NCBI RefSeq assembly: GCF_000025545.1
Contig: NC_013889.1
Span: 1 to 64,000, forward strand
Direction of reading: 5' to 3'
Length of the DNA stretch: 64,000 bases
Source: Thioalkalivibrio sp. K90mix
GTDB taxonomy: Bacteria; Pseudomonadota; Gammaproteobacteria; Ectothiorhodospirales; Ectothiorhodospiraceae
Positions 1 to 12,139 of this stretch are shown here, piece by piece (position 1 is the first letter of the stretch; each line of letters opens with the position of its first letter). Position numbers and translations under genes: made by a program. A model generated the notes under the pieces. The model was not told the origin of the DNA, did no database searches, and was given only the letters and a program-made list of their open reading frames with translations.

Positions 1-117
1 AAACTACCGTCAACCGTGCGCGAAGTCAATCAGCGAGCGAGACTTGGCTAGCGCACGGGGTCACCATCGGCGTAGACTCAGGGGCCCCCGAACCCTCGTG
101 ATCCCGGAGACCCGCGT

Positions 118-1485
118 GTGACTGCCAATACCCTGTGGACAGCCTGTCTGGATCGCCTGCAGGGTCGTGTGAGTGAGCAGCAGCTGAATACCTGGCTGCG
201 ACCCCTGCACGCCGAGGAGGAAGCCGGGGCCTTGCGCCTGCTGGCACCCAACCAGTTTGTCTTCGAACATGTCCGCGACCATCTCCTGAGTTCCATCGAA
301 GAGGCCGTCAGCGAACTGCGCCCCGGCACCGAAGAGACCGATAGGCAACGCGTTCGCCTGGGGATCGGGGGCACGGAGTGGACCGCCGCGGAGCCCGAAG
401 GCTCCGCACCTTCACGGGCACCCGCGAGCGCGCCAGCGCGGCGAGCAGCGGTCCCCAAGGGGCCGGTCAGCAACCTGAACCCGGCCTTCACCTTCGACAC
501 CTTCGTCGAGGGCAAATCGAATCAACTGGCGCGGGCGGCCAGTCTGCAGGTGGCCGAAAACCCGGGGGTCGCGTACAACCCGCTGTTCATCTATGGCGGC
601 GTGGGCCTGGGCAAGACCCATCTGATGCACGCGATCGGCAACAGCATCCTGAGCCGGCTGCCGGAAGGCCGGATCATCTACCTGCACTCCGAGCGCTTCG
701 TCGCCGACATGATCAAGGCGCTGCAGCACAACGCGATCGACGACTTCAAGCAGCACTATCGCACGGCCGATGCCCTCCTGATCGACGACATCCAGTTCTT
801 TGCCAACAAGGAACGCTCGCAGGAAGAATTTTTCCATACATTCAATGCGTTGCTTGAAGGCCAGCAGCAGATCATCCTGACCTCGGATCGCTATCCGAAG
901 GAGGTCGAGGGGCTCGAGGAGCGGCTGAAGTCGCGGTTCGGCTGGGGCCTGACCATCGCCATCGAACCCCCGGAGCTGGAGACGCGCGTGGCGATCCTGC
1001 AACGCAAGGCGGAACAGGCGGGTATCGAGCTGCCGACCGAAGTCGCCTTTTTCATGGGCAAGCGCATCCGGTCCAACATCCGGGAGCTGGAGGGGTCACT
1101 TCGCCGAGTCATCGCGAACGCGCATTTCACCGGCAAGCCGATCACCCTGGACTTCGCCAAAGAGGCGCTGCGCGATCTGCTCGCCGTTCAGAACAAGCTG
1201 ATTACGCTGGAAAACATCCAGAAGACTGTGGCCGACTATTACCGCATCAAGGTGGCCGATCTGCTCTCCACGCGACGCAGTCGCTCGGTGGCGCGACCGC
1301 GCCAGATGGCGATGGCACTCGCGAAGGAACTCACGCAGCACAGCCTGCCGGAGATCGGACAGGCCTTCGGCGGGCGCGACCATACAACGGTCATCCATGC
1401 GTGTCGCAAGATTGTCGAGCTGCGCGAGGCCGATGCGAGCCTGGATGAAGACTATGCGAACCTGCTGCGGACGCTGAGCAGCTAA
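118..1485 (+). CDS. dnaA: Chromosomal replication initiator protein DnaA
   Basis: DnaA is the AAA+ ATPase that binds DnaA boxes at oriC, melts the origin and loads the replicative helicase. The 455-residue protein has the usual order: an N-terminal helicase-interaction domain, a variable linker (about 90-120), an AAA+ core with Walker [10 protein letters not shown] (about residue 160) and Walker [10 protein letters not shown], and a C-terminal DNA-binding helix-turn-helix with the signature [15 protein letters not shown]. The start chosen is GTG at 118, which gives the family-typical N-terminus; no strong ribosome binding site precedes it. It is followed by the oriC-like spacer and dnaN, the standard origin layout. 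Confidence 0.98.
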   Translation: MTANTLWTACLDRLQGRVSEQQLNTWLRPLHAEEEAGALRLLAPNQFVFEHVRDHLLSSIEEAVSELRPGTEETDRQRVRLGIGGTEWTAAEPEGSAPSRAPASAPARRAAVPKGPVSNLNPAFTFDTFVEGKSNQLARAASLQVAENPGVAYNPLFIYGGVGLGKTHLMHAIGNSILSRLPEGRIIYLHSERFVADMIKALQHNAIDDFKQHYRTADALLIDDIQFFANKERSQEEFFHTFNALLEGQQQIILTSDRYPKEVEGLEERLKSRFGWGLTIAIEPPELETRVAILQRKAEQAGIELPTEVAFFMGKRIRSNIRELEGSLRRVIANAHFTGKPITLDFAKEALRDLLAVQNKLITLENIQKTVADYYRIKVADLLSTRRSRSVARPRQMAMALAKELTQHSLPEIGQAFGGRDHTTVIHACRKIVELREADASLDEDYANLLRTLSS

Positions 1486-1737
1486 GGCCGCCCGACACCC
1501 CGACAGGTTGACGGAGCAAGCTGTGGATAAGATGGGGGGAAGTCGTGCGTACCGAGCGCGAATTTTTGGCGCGTGATTTCATCCACAGGATAGACACAGG
1601 TGATACAGAGGTTTGAAAGCCGGTTTCGGGCTAAAAAACGGTTGCTAATCAATTTGTTAAAGGTTTTCCGCACAGGGAGACGCGGACCTTATTATCATCA
1701 GTTTTAAATTACTTAAACCCAATTACAGGACACCGCC
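1486..1737. other. oriC: Putative oriC region (dnaA-dnaN spacer)
   Basis: This 252-bp non-coding spacer contains a perfect DnaA box (TGTGGATAA, 1522-1530, the complement of TTATCCACA) and a one-mismatch box (TCATCCACA, 1579-1587). A weaker one (TTCCGCACA) lies near 1662. They are followed by an AT-rich stretch at about 1690-1728 that would suit an unwinding element. The position between dnaA and dnaN is the usual gammaproteobacterial origin site. The dnaN promoter probably lies in the same AT-rich stretch. Function is inferred from box content and context. Confidence 0.75.
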
Positions 1738-2841
1738 ATGGAACTCTCTTTCCAGCGCGAAGCGATGACTGACGCCCTGCAACGGATTGTCGGGGCGGCC
1801 GAGAAACGTTTGACGATGCCGATCCTCGGCAACGTGCGCTTGCGGCCGGACGAACGGGGCGGCATTCGCATGGATACCACCGACCTGGAACTGGCCTGGC
1901 AAGGCGAAGCGGCGGGAACCATTCCGGGCGAGTGCGACGTGACGGTATCGGTACGCAAGCTGCTGGATGTAGTGAAAGCGGCACCCGAAGACAGCGAGAT
2001 CCGGGCAACAATTGACGGGGAACGGATGTCCGTGGGGTTCGCCGGATCGCGCTTCAGCCTGGCCACGTTGCCGGGGGCGGATTTCCCCGATTGGGAGAGC
2101 AAGAGCTCGGAGTGGACCCTGGATATCCCGCAGAACCGCCTGCGTCGGTTGCTCGAGGCGACGATGTTCTCGATGGCGCAGCAGGATGTGCGCTATTACC
2201 TTCAGGGCCTGTTGCTGGTGGCCAGTGGTCACAGTCTCAGGGCGGTCGCAACCGACGGGCACCGGCTGGCACTGGCCGAGGCCGAGCTCGACCAGGCGAT
2301 TGATGGACGGCTCGAGAAGATCGTGCCGCGCAAGACCATCGCAGAGCTGCGCCGGAACCTGTCGGATGACGATGTCCCGGTGCGCGTCGGGTTCAGTGAA
2401 GATCAGGTGCTGTTCGACCTTGGGAATGCGGTGTTGCGGAGCAAGGTGATCGAGGGGCGGTTTCCCGATTACGAGCGCGTAATTCCGGCGGATCTGCCGG
2501 CAACGCTCACGGTAGAACGTGAGCGACTCAAGCAGGCGCTGGCGCGCGTGTCCATCGTCGCGTCGGACAAGTATCGCGGCGTGCGGATGACGCTCGGTGA
2601 TGAGGGCTGTCAGGTGATGACTCACAACGCCGATCGTGAAGAGGCCCAGGAGTCGGTCGAGGCCGAGTATCAGGGGCCGCCGATGGAAATCGGATTCAAC
2701 CTCGGTTACCTGGTCGATGTGCTTAATGCGATCGAAACGGATCAGGTTCGGATCGGGCTGCGGGACGGGAACTCCTCGATCCTGGTGCAGGCCGAGCCGC
2801 CCGGTGGGGCTCGTTACGTCGTGATGCCGATGCGCCTGTAG
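1738..2841 (+). CDS. dnaN: DNA polymerase III sliding clamp (beta subunit)
   Basis: This is the ring-shaped processivity clamp that tethers DNA polymerase III and many repair proteins to DNA. The 367-residue length and three tandem clamp domains match the family, and the C-terminus ends in the characteristic PMRL motif that helps form the hydrophobic partner-binding pocket. The ATG at 1738 follows a purine-rich ACAGGAC segment. It lies between oriC and recF and is probably cotranscribed with recF (23-bp gap). Confidence 0.98.
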   Translation: MELSFQREAMTDALQRIVGAAEKRLTMPILGNVRLRPDERGGIRMDTTDLELAWQGEAAGTIPGECDVTVSVRKLLDVVKAAPEDSEIRATIDGERMSVGFAGSRFSLATLPGADFPDWESKSSEWTLDIPQNRLRRLLEATMFSMAQQDVRYYLQGLLLVASGHSLRAVATDGHRLALAEAELDQAIDGRLEKIVPRKTIAELRRNLSDDDVPVRVGFSEDQVLFDLGNAVLRSKVIEGRFPDYERVIPADLPATLTVERERLKQALARVSIVASDKYRGVRMTLGDEGCQVMTHNADREEAQESVEAEYQGPPMEIGFNLGYLVDVLNAIETDQVRIGLRDGNSSILVQAEPPGGARYVVMPMRL

Positions 2842-2864
2842 CCGCGACCGGGCGGACAGGTACT

Positions 2865-3938
2865 GTGCTGGAAGGCCTGTGGTGGCGAGGGGTGCGCAAT
2901 CTCTCGGAGCAGACGTTCGAGCCGGGTGAGGGGATCAATCGGCTGGTGGGGCCAAATGGCGCAGGCAAGACCTCGGTGCTGGAGGCGTGCCATGTGCTTG
3001 CCGCAGGACGATCGTTCAGGACACCCCAGCTTCGCCGCGTCGTTCGATCGGGCGAGAAAGGCCTGTGGATCGGGGGACGGGTGCGCGACCTCCATGGCGG
3101 TGAGCATCGCCTGGGCGTCAGCTGGGAAGGCACTCGGCGCTCGCGGCTCGACGGGCGATGGATGGAAGGGCATGCCAGTGTCGCGGAATGGCTGCCGGTG
3201 CGGGTACTGCATGCGGGTTCCTTTGATCTGCTCACGGGGTCACCAGAGGAACGGCGGCGTTTGCTTGATTGGGGTTGCTTTCATTCGGTGCGAGGGTATC
3301 GATGGCACTGGCAACAATGGAGGCGGTCCCACGAACAACGTAACGCCGCGTTGCGCAAGGGTGATCGTCGTGCGGCCCGAGAGTTTGAACGACCACTGGT
3401 CGACGCCGGTGAAAACATCACGCAGGCCAGGCAGGCCTATATCGATCGCTGGGAAATCAATACTTCGGAGGCAGCCCGCGTCTTCGGGTTTTCGCAGCGC
3501 CTGGGGGACTTCCAGGTGCACCTTCGTGTTGGCTGGGACCGGGATCGTTCGCTTTCGGAAGCGATCGCACGCAGTCGGGATTCGGACGAAGAACGCGGTT
3601 TCGGACAGGTCGGGCCGCAGCGAGCGGACATCGATCTCCGCTTTGACGGTCGGGTCGCGGCGGAGGCGTCGCGGGGCGAGCAGAAACGGCTGATCACGGC
3701 GTTGACCGGCGGGCAGGCCAGGATGCTAGAACGCGAGGCGGGCAGGGCGCCGGTGGTGCTACTGGATGATGTGGTCTCCGAGCTCGATGTCGCTGCGGTA
3801 GAAGGGCTGATGTGCGGCCTTCTGGAGTTCGGATGGCAGGTACTGGTCACCACTGTCGAGCCACATATTCCGGGGTTAGAGGGTGGGCGATCCACGCGAT
3901 TGTTTCACGTGGAACATGGTGTGGTGACCCCGGACTGA
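2865..3938 (+). CDS. recF: DNA replication and repair protein RecF
   Basis: RecF is an SMC/ABC-like ATPase that loads RecA at single-strand gaps through the RecFOR pathway. The 357-residue protein has Walker A GPNGAGKTS (about residue 29), an ABC signature-like stretch EASRGEQKR (about 267) and Walker B VVLLDDVVSELD (about 305), as in the family. GTG at 2865 is the start that places the N-terminal LEGLWWRGVRNL at the usual position. The last 12 codons overlap a near-consensus parS sequence, so the C-terminal FHVEH residues may reflect selection on DNA as well as protein. Confidence 0.96.
   Translation: MLEGLWWRGVRNLSEQTFEPGEGINRLVGPNGAGKTSVLEACHVLAAGRSFRTPQLRRVVRSGEKGLWIGGRVRDLHGGEHRLGVSWEGTRRSRLDGRWMEGHASVAEWLPVRVLHAGSFDLLTGSPEERRRLLDWGCFHSVRGYRWHWQQWRRSHEQRNAALRKGDRRAAREFERPLVDAGENITQARQAYIDRWEINTSEAARVFGFSQRLGDFQVHLRVGWDRDRSLSEAIARSRDSDEERGFGQVGPQRADIDLRFDGRVAAEASRGEQKRLITALTGGQARMLEREAGRAPVVLLDDVVSELDVAAVEGLMCGLLEFGWQVLVTTVEPHIPGLEGGRSTRLFHVEHGVVTPD
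3901..3916. other. parS: parS-like centromere site inside the recF 3' end
   Basis: The 16-mer TGTTTCACGTGGAACA is a near-perfect palindrome. It differs by one base from the Bacillus-type parS consensus (TGTTTCACGTGAAACA) and by about one base per arm from the pseudomonad type (GTTCCACGTGGAAC). ParB/Spo0J binding sites cluster near oriC, and this one is about 2.2 kb from the dnaA-dnaN spacer. It is translated as part of RecF. Identity is from sequence match; ParB binding is not shown. Confidence 0.8.
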
Positions 3939-3965
3939 GCCACGCCCCAGCCCTCGGCTTTACGT

Positions 3966-3971
3966 TATACT
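3966..3971 (+). promoter_or_regulatory. Possible gyrB -10 element
   Basis: TATACT lies 33 bp before the gyrB start in the 66-bp recF-gyrB spacer. No good -35 hexamer is seen at 17 bp upstream, so this is a tentative sigma-70 promoter only. Confidence 0.35.
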
Positions 3972-4001
3972 GCAGTGTCTGCTACCCGCCGGATGCCGTA
4001 A

Positions 4002-6437
<2,436 letters not shown>

Positions 6438-6443
6438 TCCCGG

Positions 6444-6974
6444 ATGGCGATATTCGTTATCGTCACGATCGTTGGCCTCGTGGGTCTGACTCTGACCATT
6501 GCCCGCTTGTACTCCCATCTGGCCGTTCAGGAACGCCAGGTCGTGGGTGCCTGGGATCAACTGGAGCGTTTGCTGGTGCAGCGCAACGGCCATCTGCAGA
6601 AGGTTTGCATGGCTGCCGGCAGCGGACCCTCGGCCGTTCAGCATTTGCATCGCTCGTTGCAGCGTCAGGAGACCGCTCGTCGCCGGGGCGACCTGAGCAC
6701 CGTTGCCAAAGCAGAGCGCGAGATCCGCGCCCTTTGGGATTCGCTATACCAACAAGATATTGATATTAAAAAAGAAAATGTAGAGGAGTCGGCGCGTCGG
6801 GTGGTGGCTCTGGATCAGGCCATTCGCGACACCTTGATTCGCTACAACGCCGCCCTGCAGATGTATCGGCACACCTGCCGCTCTCCCTTCTACGCACCGA
6901 TCGCCTGGCTGGGCGGAATGGGCCGTTACACCCCCTTGCAACCCCCATCCTCGGATCCCGACAACCCTGCCTAG
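6444..6974 (+). CDS. LemA-like single-pass membrane protein
   Basis: This 176-residue protein begins with one hydrophobic segment (residues 2-22), followed by a helical region with the LemA-style pattern: a WDQLERLLVQRNGHLQKV stretch resembling the family VKEAW..I..QL.RR..LIPNL motif, then an RYNAALQMYR segment matching the family YN..V..YN motif. LemA proteins are inner-membrane proteins of unclear biochemical role. It is shorter and more diverged than canonical LemA. It follows gyrB by 6 bp and may be read from the same transcript. Confidence 0.6.
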   Translation: MAIFVIVTIVGLVGLTLTIARLYSHLAVQERQVVGAWDQLERLLVQRNGHLQKVCMAAGSGPSAVQHLHRSLQRQETARRRGDLSTVAKAEREIRALWDSLYQQDIDIKKENVEESARRVVALDQAIRDTLIRYNAALQMYRHTCRSPFYAPIAWLGGMGRYTPLQPPSSDPDNPA

Positions 6975-7069
6975 CTTTGGGGTCTTCGGAGACTCGCAAC
7001 GGTGGAACGCCCTCCCGGCCCCGCGGTCCGAATGGCATAATTCCCGTCCTAGTCGAATCAGGAGTCCCC

Positions 7070-9118
7070 GTGACGAACCCCCTGCTGCAAACGGATCGCC
7101 TGCCCGCGTTTCGATCCATCGCCCCGGAACATGTCCTCCCTGCCATCGATACCGTCCTTCAGGAGAATCGCGACGGAATCGAGGCGCTTGTTGGACAGGC
7201 CGGCGACCAGCCCACCTGGGGTGGCCTGGTCGCACCCCTGCAGCACCTGGATGCCCGTCTTTCCCAGGTGTGGGCACCTGTCGGGCATTTGAATGCGGTT
7301 ATGAACAGCAGCGAACTGCGTCAGGCTTACAACGCCTGTCTGCCCAAGCTGTCCGAGTTCGGTAGCTGGGTTTCGCAGCACCAGGGGCTGTACGCCGCCT
7401 TTCGCCGTCTGGCCGATGGCCCCGAATATGCCCGGCTCGCGCCCGAGCGGCGCAAGGTCATCGATGACGCTCTGCGGGACTTTCACCTCAGTGGTGTGGA
7501 CCTCCCCGAGGATGCGCGCGCCCGCTTGCGGGAGATCGACGCGCGCCTGTCCGCACTCACGGCGCGATTCGAGGAGAACGTCCTTGATGCGACCCAGTCC
7601 TGGACCTGGCAGACCGACGATCCGGACGCACTCGCCGGCATACCCGCCGCAGAACAGGCCATGCTGGCCCAGAACGCCCGTGCGCACGAGCGAACCGGGT
7701 ATCTCGTGACCCTGGATTTTCCGAGCTATTTCGCGGTGATGAGCCATGCTGACGACCGCGAACTGCGCCGCCGCGTCTACGAGGCCTTCGCGACACGGGC
7801 ATCCGACCAGGGCCCCGATGCAGGCCGCTTCGACAACAGCGAGGTCATGGTCGAGATCCTCCAGCTTCGCGAGGAGCAGGCAAGGATCACCGGATTCGAG
7901 CACTACGCGGAGCGCTCGCTGGCGACCAAGATGGCCGAGACTGCGGATCAGGTGGACAGCTTCCTTCAGGATCTGTCCCGGCGGGCCCGTCCTCGGGCCG
8001 AGCAGGACCTGGCCGATTTGCGCATCTTCGCCCGCCAAGAGCTCGGGCTCGACTCCCTGGAAGCCTGGGACATGGCCTATGCCGCCGAGAAGATGCGTGA
8101 GCGGCGTCTGGGGCTGAGCCAGGAAATGCTGAAGCCCTATTTTCCCGCCAGCCAGGCGGTGGAGGGCCTGTTTCGGCTCGTCGAGCGCCTGTTTGGTGTC
8201 CGTTTCGAGGCCGATCCGACTGTCGAATGCTGGCATGACGATGTTCGTTACTATCGTGTATTTGATGTGAACGGGATCGAACGTGCTGGCTTCTACTTTG
8301 ATCTCTACGCCCGCAAGAACAAGCGTGGCGGCGCCTGGATGGACGTCTGCCGGCAACGCTTTGTCTCGGACACGGCCCAGCAGGTCCCGGTCGCGTTCAT
8401 GACCTGCAACTCCACCCCGCCGGTGGATGGCAAGCCTGCGCTTTTTACTCACGACGAAGTGATCACCCTGTTCCACGAGTTCGGTCACGGCCTTCACCAC
8501 ATGCTCACGCGGGTGAACGAGCCGGAGATCGCCGGCATCAACGGGGTCGAGTGGGACGCTGTCGAACTGCCGAGCCAGTTCATGGAGAATTGGTGCTGGG
8601 AGCGCGAGGCCCTGGACCTGTTCGCCCGACATTACGAGACCGGTGAGCCTATGCCGGACGAGCTCTACCAGCGCCTGGTCGATACTCGCCACTTCCATGC
8701 CGCGCTACAGCTCCTGCGACAGGTGGAGTTCTCCCTGTTCGACATGCGTCTGCATGCAGGCCCGGCCCCGGAAACGGCTAAGGCCATCCTCGATCTCCTG
8801 GAGACGGTGCGTGACGAGGTTGCGGTGGTCCGGCCGCCGGCCTTCAACCGCTTCCCGCATGGCTTCGCTCATATCTTTGCCGGTGGTTACGCGGCGGGCT
8901 ACTACAGCTACAAGTGGGCGGAGGTCCTGTCCGCCGATGCCTTTGCGCGCTTCGAGGAGGAGGGCCTGTTCTCGCCGGACGTCGGCGCCGCCTACCTGCG
9001 GGAGATCCTGGAGGTTGGAGCCTCGCGGCCTGCCGCCGATTCCTTCCGGGCCTTCCGCGGCCGGGATCCCGAGATCGACGCCCTGCTGCGCCACAGTGGC
9101 CTGGAGGATGCCGCGTGA
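7070..9118 (+). CDS. prlC: Oligopeptidase A (M3 family zinc metallopeptidase)
   Basis: This cytoplasmic zinc endopeptidase degrades short peptides, including cleaved signal peptides. The HEFGH zinc-binding motif (within TLFHEFGHGLHH, about residue 470) and the surrounding M3 family blocks are clear. GTG at 7070 is chosen because an AGGAG sits 5-6 bp upstream and the resulting 682 residues match E. coli OpdA (680); the reading frame stays open for another 31 codons upstream, but that stretch has no family similarity. The 3' end overlaps the exonuclease III gene by 4 bp, suggesting translational coupling. Confidence 0.95.
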   Translation: MTNPLLQTDRLPAFRSIAPEHVLPAIDTVLQENRDGIEALVGQAGDQPTWGGLVAPLQHLDARLSQVWAPVGHLNAVMNSSELRQAYNACLPKLSEFGSWVSQHQGLYAAFRRLADGPEYARLAPERRKVIDDALRDFHLSGVDLPEDARARLREIDARLSALTARFEENVLDATQSWTWQTDDPDALAGIPAAEQAMLAQNARAHERTGYLVTLDFPSYFAVMSHADDRELRRRVYEAFATRASDQGPDAGRFDNSEVMVEILQLREEQARITGFEHYAERSLATKMAETADQVDSFLQDLSRRARPRAEQDLADLRIFARQELGLDSLEAWDMAYAAEKMRERRLGLSQEMLKPYFPASQAVEGLFRLVERLFGVRFEADPTVECWHDDVRYYRVFDVNGIERAGFYFDLYARKNKRGGAWMDVCRQRFVSDTAQQVPVAFMTCNSTPPVDGKPALFTHDEVITLFHEFGHGLHHMLTRVNEPEIAGINGVEWDAVELPSQFMENWCWEREALDLFARHYETGEPMPDELYQRLVDTRHFHAALQLLRQVEFSLFDMRLHAGPAPETAKAILDLLETVRDEVAVVRPPAFNRFPHGFAHIFAGGYAAGYYSYKWAEVLSADAFARFEEEGLFSPDVGAAYLREILEVGASRPAADSFRAFRGRDPEIDALLRHSGLEDAA

Positions 9119-9882
9119 AGATCGCCAGCTGGAACGTCAACTCTCTAAAGGTCCGCCTGCCGCAGGTCCTCGACTGGCTGGGCAGCTCGCGTACGGACAT
9201 CCTCGCCCTGCAGGAGACCAAGCTGACCGACGAGAACTTCCCGGTCAGTGCCATCCATGAAGCCGGTTACGAGGTGGTCTACTCCGGTCAGAAGACCTAC
9301 AACGGCGTGGCCATCCTCTCGCGTACGCAGGCAACGGACGTCGTGACCGACCCGCCGGGGCTGGAGGATGCCCAGCGCCGCATCCTCGCGGCTACGATCG
9401 GCGACATCCGTGTCGTCAATCTCTATGTGGTGAACGGCGAGAACGTCGGCACCGAGAAGTACGCCTACAAGCTCGACTGGCTGGCGCGCATGCGCAGCTG
9501 GCTGGCCGCCGAAATCGAGGCCCACCCGAAACTCGTCGTGCTGGGCGACTTCAACATCGCCCCGGAGGACCGCGACGTGCATGACCCCGAGGCCTGGCAC
9601 GAGCGCATCCTCTGCTCGACCCCGGAACGCGAGGCCCTGGCGGCGCTCACGGAGCTGGGCCTTGCGGACACCTTCCGTGCGTTTGAACAGCCGGAGGAGG
9701 AATTCTCCTGGTTTGACTACCGGGCGGCATCGTTCCGGCGCAACCGCGGCCTTCGGATCGACCTGGTTCTCGCCAGCCCCGCCCTGCTAAAACGCCTGAC
9801 CGCCGCGGGCATCGACCGCGAACCCCGGGGCTGGGAACGGCCCTCCGACCACGCCCCCGTCTGGGCCGAATTCAGCGACTAG
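9115..9882 (+). CDS. xthA: Exodeoxyribonuclease III (AP endonuclease)
   Basis: This 255-residue member of the ExoIII/APE1 fold repairs abasic sites and 3'-blocked ends. Motifs in order are SWNVNSLKVRLPQ, the catalytic LQETK (about residue 36), GDFNIAPEDRDV (about 142) and the C-terminal PSDHAPVW with the catalytic His. The GTG start overlaps the prlC stop codon (GTGA), and the length matches the family. The open frame extends upstream inside prlC but without similarity. Confidence 0.95.
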   Translation: MKIASWNVNSLKVRLPQVLDWLGSSRTDILALQETKLTDENFPVSAIHEAGYEVVYSGQKTYNGVAILSRTQATDVVTDPPGLEDAQRRILAATIGDIRVVNLYVVNGENVGTEKYAYKLDWLARMRSWLAAEIEAHPKLVVLGDFNIAPEDRDVHDPEAWHERILCSTPEREALAALTELGLADTFRAFEQPEEEFSWFDYRAASFRRNRGLRIDLVLASPALLKRLTAAGIDREPRGWERPSDHAPVWAEFSD

Positions 9883-9915
9883 GCCCGGCCGCCGGCCGCG
9901 CCCTGGGAGACACCC

Positions 9916-11379
9916 GTGAAATACAGGGACCTGCGTGATTTCATCGACGGGCTGGAGGCCCGCGGCGAGCTCAAGCGCATCACCACCGAGATCGACCCGA
10001 ACCTGGAGATGACCGAGATCGCCGATCGCGTCCTGCGCGCCGGCGGCCCCGCGTTGCTGTTCGAGAACCCCAAGGGTTCCGATATCCCGGTACTGGCCAA
10101 CCTGTTCGGCACGCCGGAGCGGGTGGCCATGGGCATGGGCGAGGACTCCGTGGGGGCCCTGCGCGAGGTCGGCCGGCTGCTGGCCTTTCTCAAGCAGCCG
10201 GACCCGCCCAAGGGCCTGAAGGCGGCCTGGGAGCAGCTGCCCGTGTTTCGCAAGGTCCTCGACATGGCGCCGAAGAAGACACGCGGGGCCGCCTGCCAGC
10301 GCCACGTAATCGAAGGCGACGATGTGGACCTGTCGACCCTGCCGGTGCAGACCTGCTGGCCGGGGGATGCCGGGCCACTGATCACCTGGGGGCTGGTCGT
10401 GACCCGCGGGCCGGAGAAGTCGCGGCAGAACCTCGGCATCTACCGTCAGCAGGTGATCGGCCGCAACCGTGTGATCATGCGCTGGCTGTCGCATCGCGGG
10501 GGCGCGCTGGACTACCGGGAATGGTGCCAGGCCCATCCAGGTGAGCCGTTCCCCATTGCGGTGGCCCTGGGGGCCGATCCTGCGACCATCCTCGGCGCGG
10601 TCACACCCGTGCCGGATACGCTGTCGGAATACGCCTTTGCCGGGCTGCTGCGCGGCAGCCGCACGGAGGTCACCCGCTGCATCGGCTCCGATCTCGAGGT
10701 CCCGGCATCCGCCGAGTTCGTGCTGGAGGGCCATATCCACCCCGGCGAAACCGCGCCCGAGGGCCCGTTCGGCGATCACACGGGGTACTACAACGAGGTG
10801 GACGAATTCCCGGTGTTCACCATCGACCGCATCACTCACCGCGACCAGCCGATATATCACTCGACCTACACCGGGCGCCCGCCCGACGAACCGGCGGTCC
10901 TGGGGGTCGCCCTGAACGAGGTCTTCATCCCGATCCTGCAGAAGCAGTTTCCGGAGATCGTGGACTTCTACCTGCCACCGGAGGGCTGCTCCTACCGCAT
11001 GGCGGTGGTCTCCATGCGCAAGCAGTACCCCGGCCACGCGAAGCGTGTGATGATGGGGGTGTGGTCGTTCCTGCGCCAGTTCATGTATACAAAATTCGTG
11101 ATCGTCGTCGATGATGACGTGAACACGCGCGACTGGAACGATGTGATCTGGGCAATTACCACGCGCATGGACCCCGCGCGTGACACGACGCTGGTGGAGA
11201 ACACGCCGATCGACTATCTGGATTTCGCCTCGCCGGTCTCGGGGCTGGGCTCCAAAATGGGTATGGACGCGACCTCCAAATGGCCGGGGGAGACCGAGCG
11301 CGAGTGGGGCCGCCCGATCACCATGGATCCGGCCGTACGCGAGCGGGTGGATGCCCTGTGGGACGAGCTGGGGCTGTAG
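9916..11379 (+). CDS. ubiD: 4-hydroxy-3-polyprenylbenzoate decarboxylase UbiD
   Basis: UbiD uses prenylated FMN to decarboxylate the polyprenyl-hydroxybenzoate intermediate of ubiquinone synthesis. The 487-residue protein has the family length (E. coli 497) and characteristic blocks, including [20 protein letters not shown], the substrate-proximal [11 protein letters not shown] segment with the E-x-D-type acidic residues, and the C-terminal [20 protein letters not shown] at 9916 is the start. Its prFMN-making partner UbiX is not in the window. The neighbouring flavin reductase gene (12140) is commonly linked to ubiD. Confidence 0.95.
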   Translation: MKYRDLRDFIDGLEARGELKRITTEIDPNLEMTEIADRVLRAGGPALLFENPKGSDIPVLANLFGTPERVAMGMGEDSVGALREVGRLLAFLKQPDPPKGLKAAWEQLPVFRKVLDMAPKKTRGAACQRHVIEGDDVDLSTLPVQTCWPGDAGPLITWGLVVTRGPEKSRQNLGIYRQQVIGRNRVIMRWLSHRGGALDYREWCQAHPGEPFPIAVALGADPATILGAVTPVPDTLSEYAFAGLLRGSRTEVTRCIGSDLEVPASAEFVLEGHIHPGETAPEGPFGDHTGYYNEVDEFPVFTIDRITHRDQPIYHSTYTGRPPDEPAVLGVALNEVFIPILQKQFPEIVDFYLPPEGCSYRMAVVSMRKQYPGHAKRVMMGVWSFLRQFMYTKFVIVVDDDVNTRDWNDVIWAITTRMDPARDTTLVENTPIDYLDFASPVSGLGSKMGMDATSKWPGETEREWGRPITMDPAVRERVDALWDELGL

Positions 11380-11408
11380 CCCTCGCCACAGCCCCGCCCG
11401 ACAGGGTC

Positions 11409-11981
11409 CTAGTTACCCAGGTGTGCGCCGTCCTCGGGTAGCCGCACCCAGGCCGCGATGTCGGCGCCCATGGCCCGTACCGTGCGCCCCATCACCGAGC
11501 AGCTGCCCTTGAACCCGCCGAATGCCCCGCCACCGGAGACCCGGCGCGAGGTGAACTTGGCCACCGCCTCGCCGTTCTCATACAGCGTGCCCTCGGCCTC
11601 CGCCAGGGACCGGTGTCCGGACCAGGCGCTGCCGTCATTGCGGGCCTGGGTGATCTCCACCACCAGTACCTTTCCAGCATCCCCGGGGCTCACGTCCGCG
11701 CCGGATTCCACGCGGACATCATGGCGAGCCCCGAACTCCTGCACGAAGCCGGGGAAGCGCTCCTCCAGCTCGCATTCGCGGCGAATGGCTTCGGACACCG
11801 TTGCATCGTCGCTGTAGGCGAACCGCTCCGGGACCGCGACGATCACCTCCGGATCGGTGACCTCGGCAGCGGCTTCGGCCCCTGCATCGGTCGTCGTGTC
11901 ACGGGTTTCGTTGGCTGCACATCCGCCCAGAACCATCACCCCGACGGCGGCCAGTGCGGCTGTCCATTTTTCTCCTTGCAT
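11409..11981 (-). CDS. Putative lipoprotein of unknown function
   Basis: The 190-residue product starts with a lipoprotein signal peptide ending in the lipobox LGGC, with the lipidated Cys at position 21. A short Thr/Ala/Asp/Glu-rich linker follows. The globular remainder contains two further cysteines (in RRECELEE and FKGSCSVMGRT) that could form a disulfide, plus a Gly-rich SGGGAFGGFKGS stretch. I do not recognise the family. It is convergent with ubiD (29-bp gap) and divergent from the ferredoxin-reductase gene. Confidence 0.75.
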   Translation of the reverse strand: MQGEKWTAALAAVGVMVLGGCAANETRDTTTDAGAEAAAEVTDPEVIVAVPERFAYSDDATVSEAIRRECELEERFPGFVQEFGARHDVRVESGADVSPGDAGKVLVVEITQARNDGSAWSGHRSLAEAEGTLYENGEAVAKFTSRRVSGGGAFGGFKGSCSVMGRTVRAMGADIAAWVRLPEDGAHLGN

Positions 11982-12139
11982 TCCTTTCTCCCTGCCTGTG
12001 ATTGGCGCCCCCGAGTCTGCCCCATCCCGTCCATGGAATGCACCCCGGGACCGCTACATGCGGCTTCCGGGGTTGCTTGCGTTCGCCCGGACCGTGGAGA
12101 CAATAGGCCCCCTTGTTGGACCAGCAGCGGGAGCAGCGC

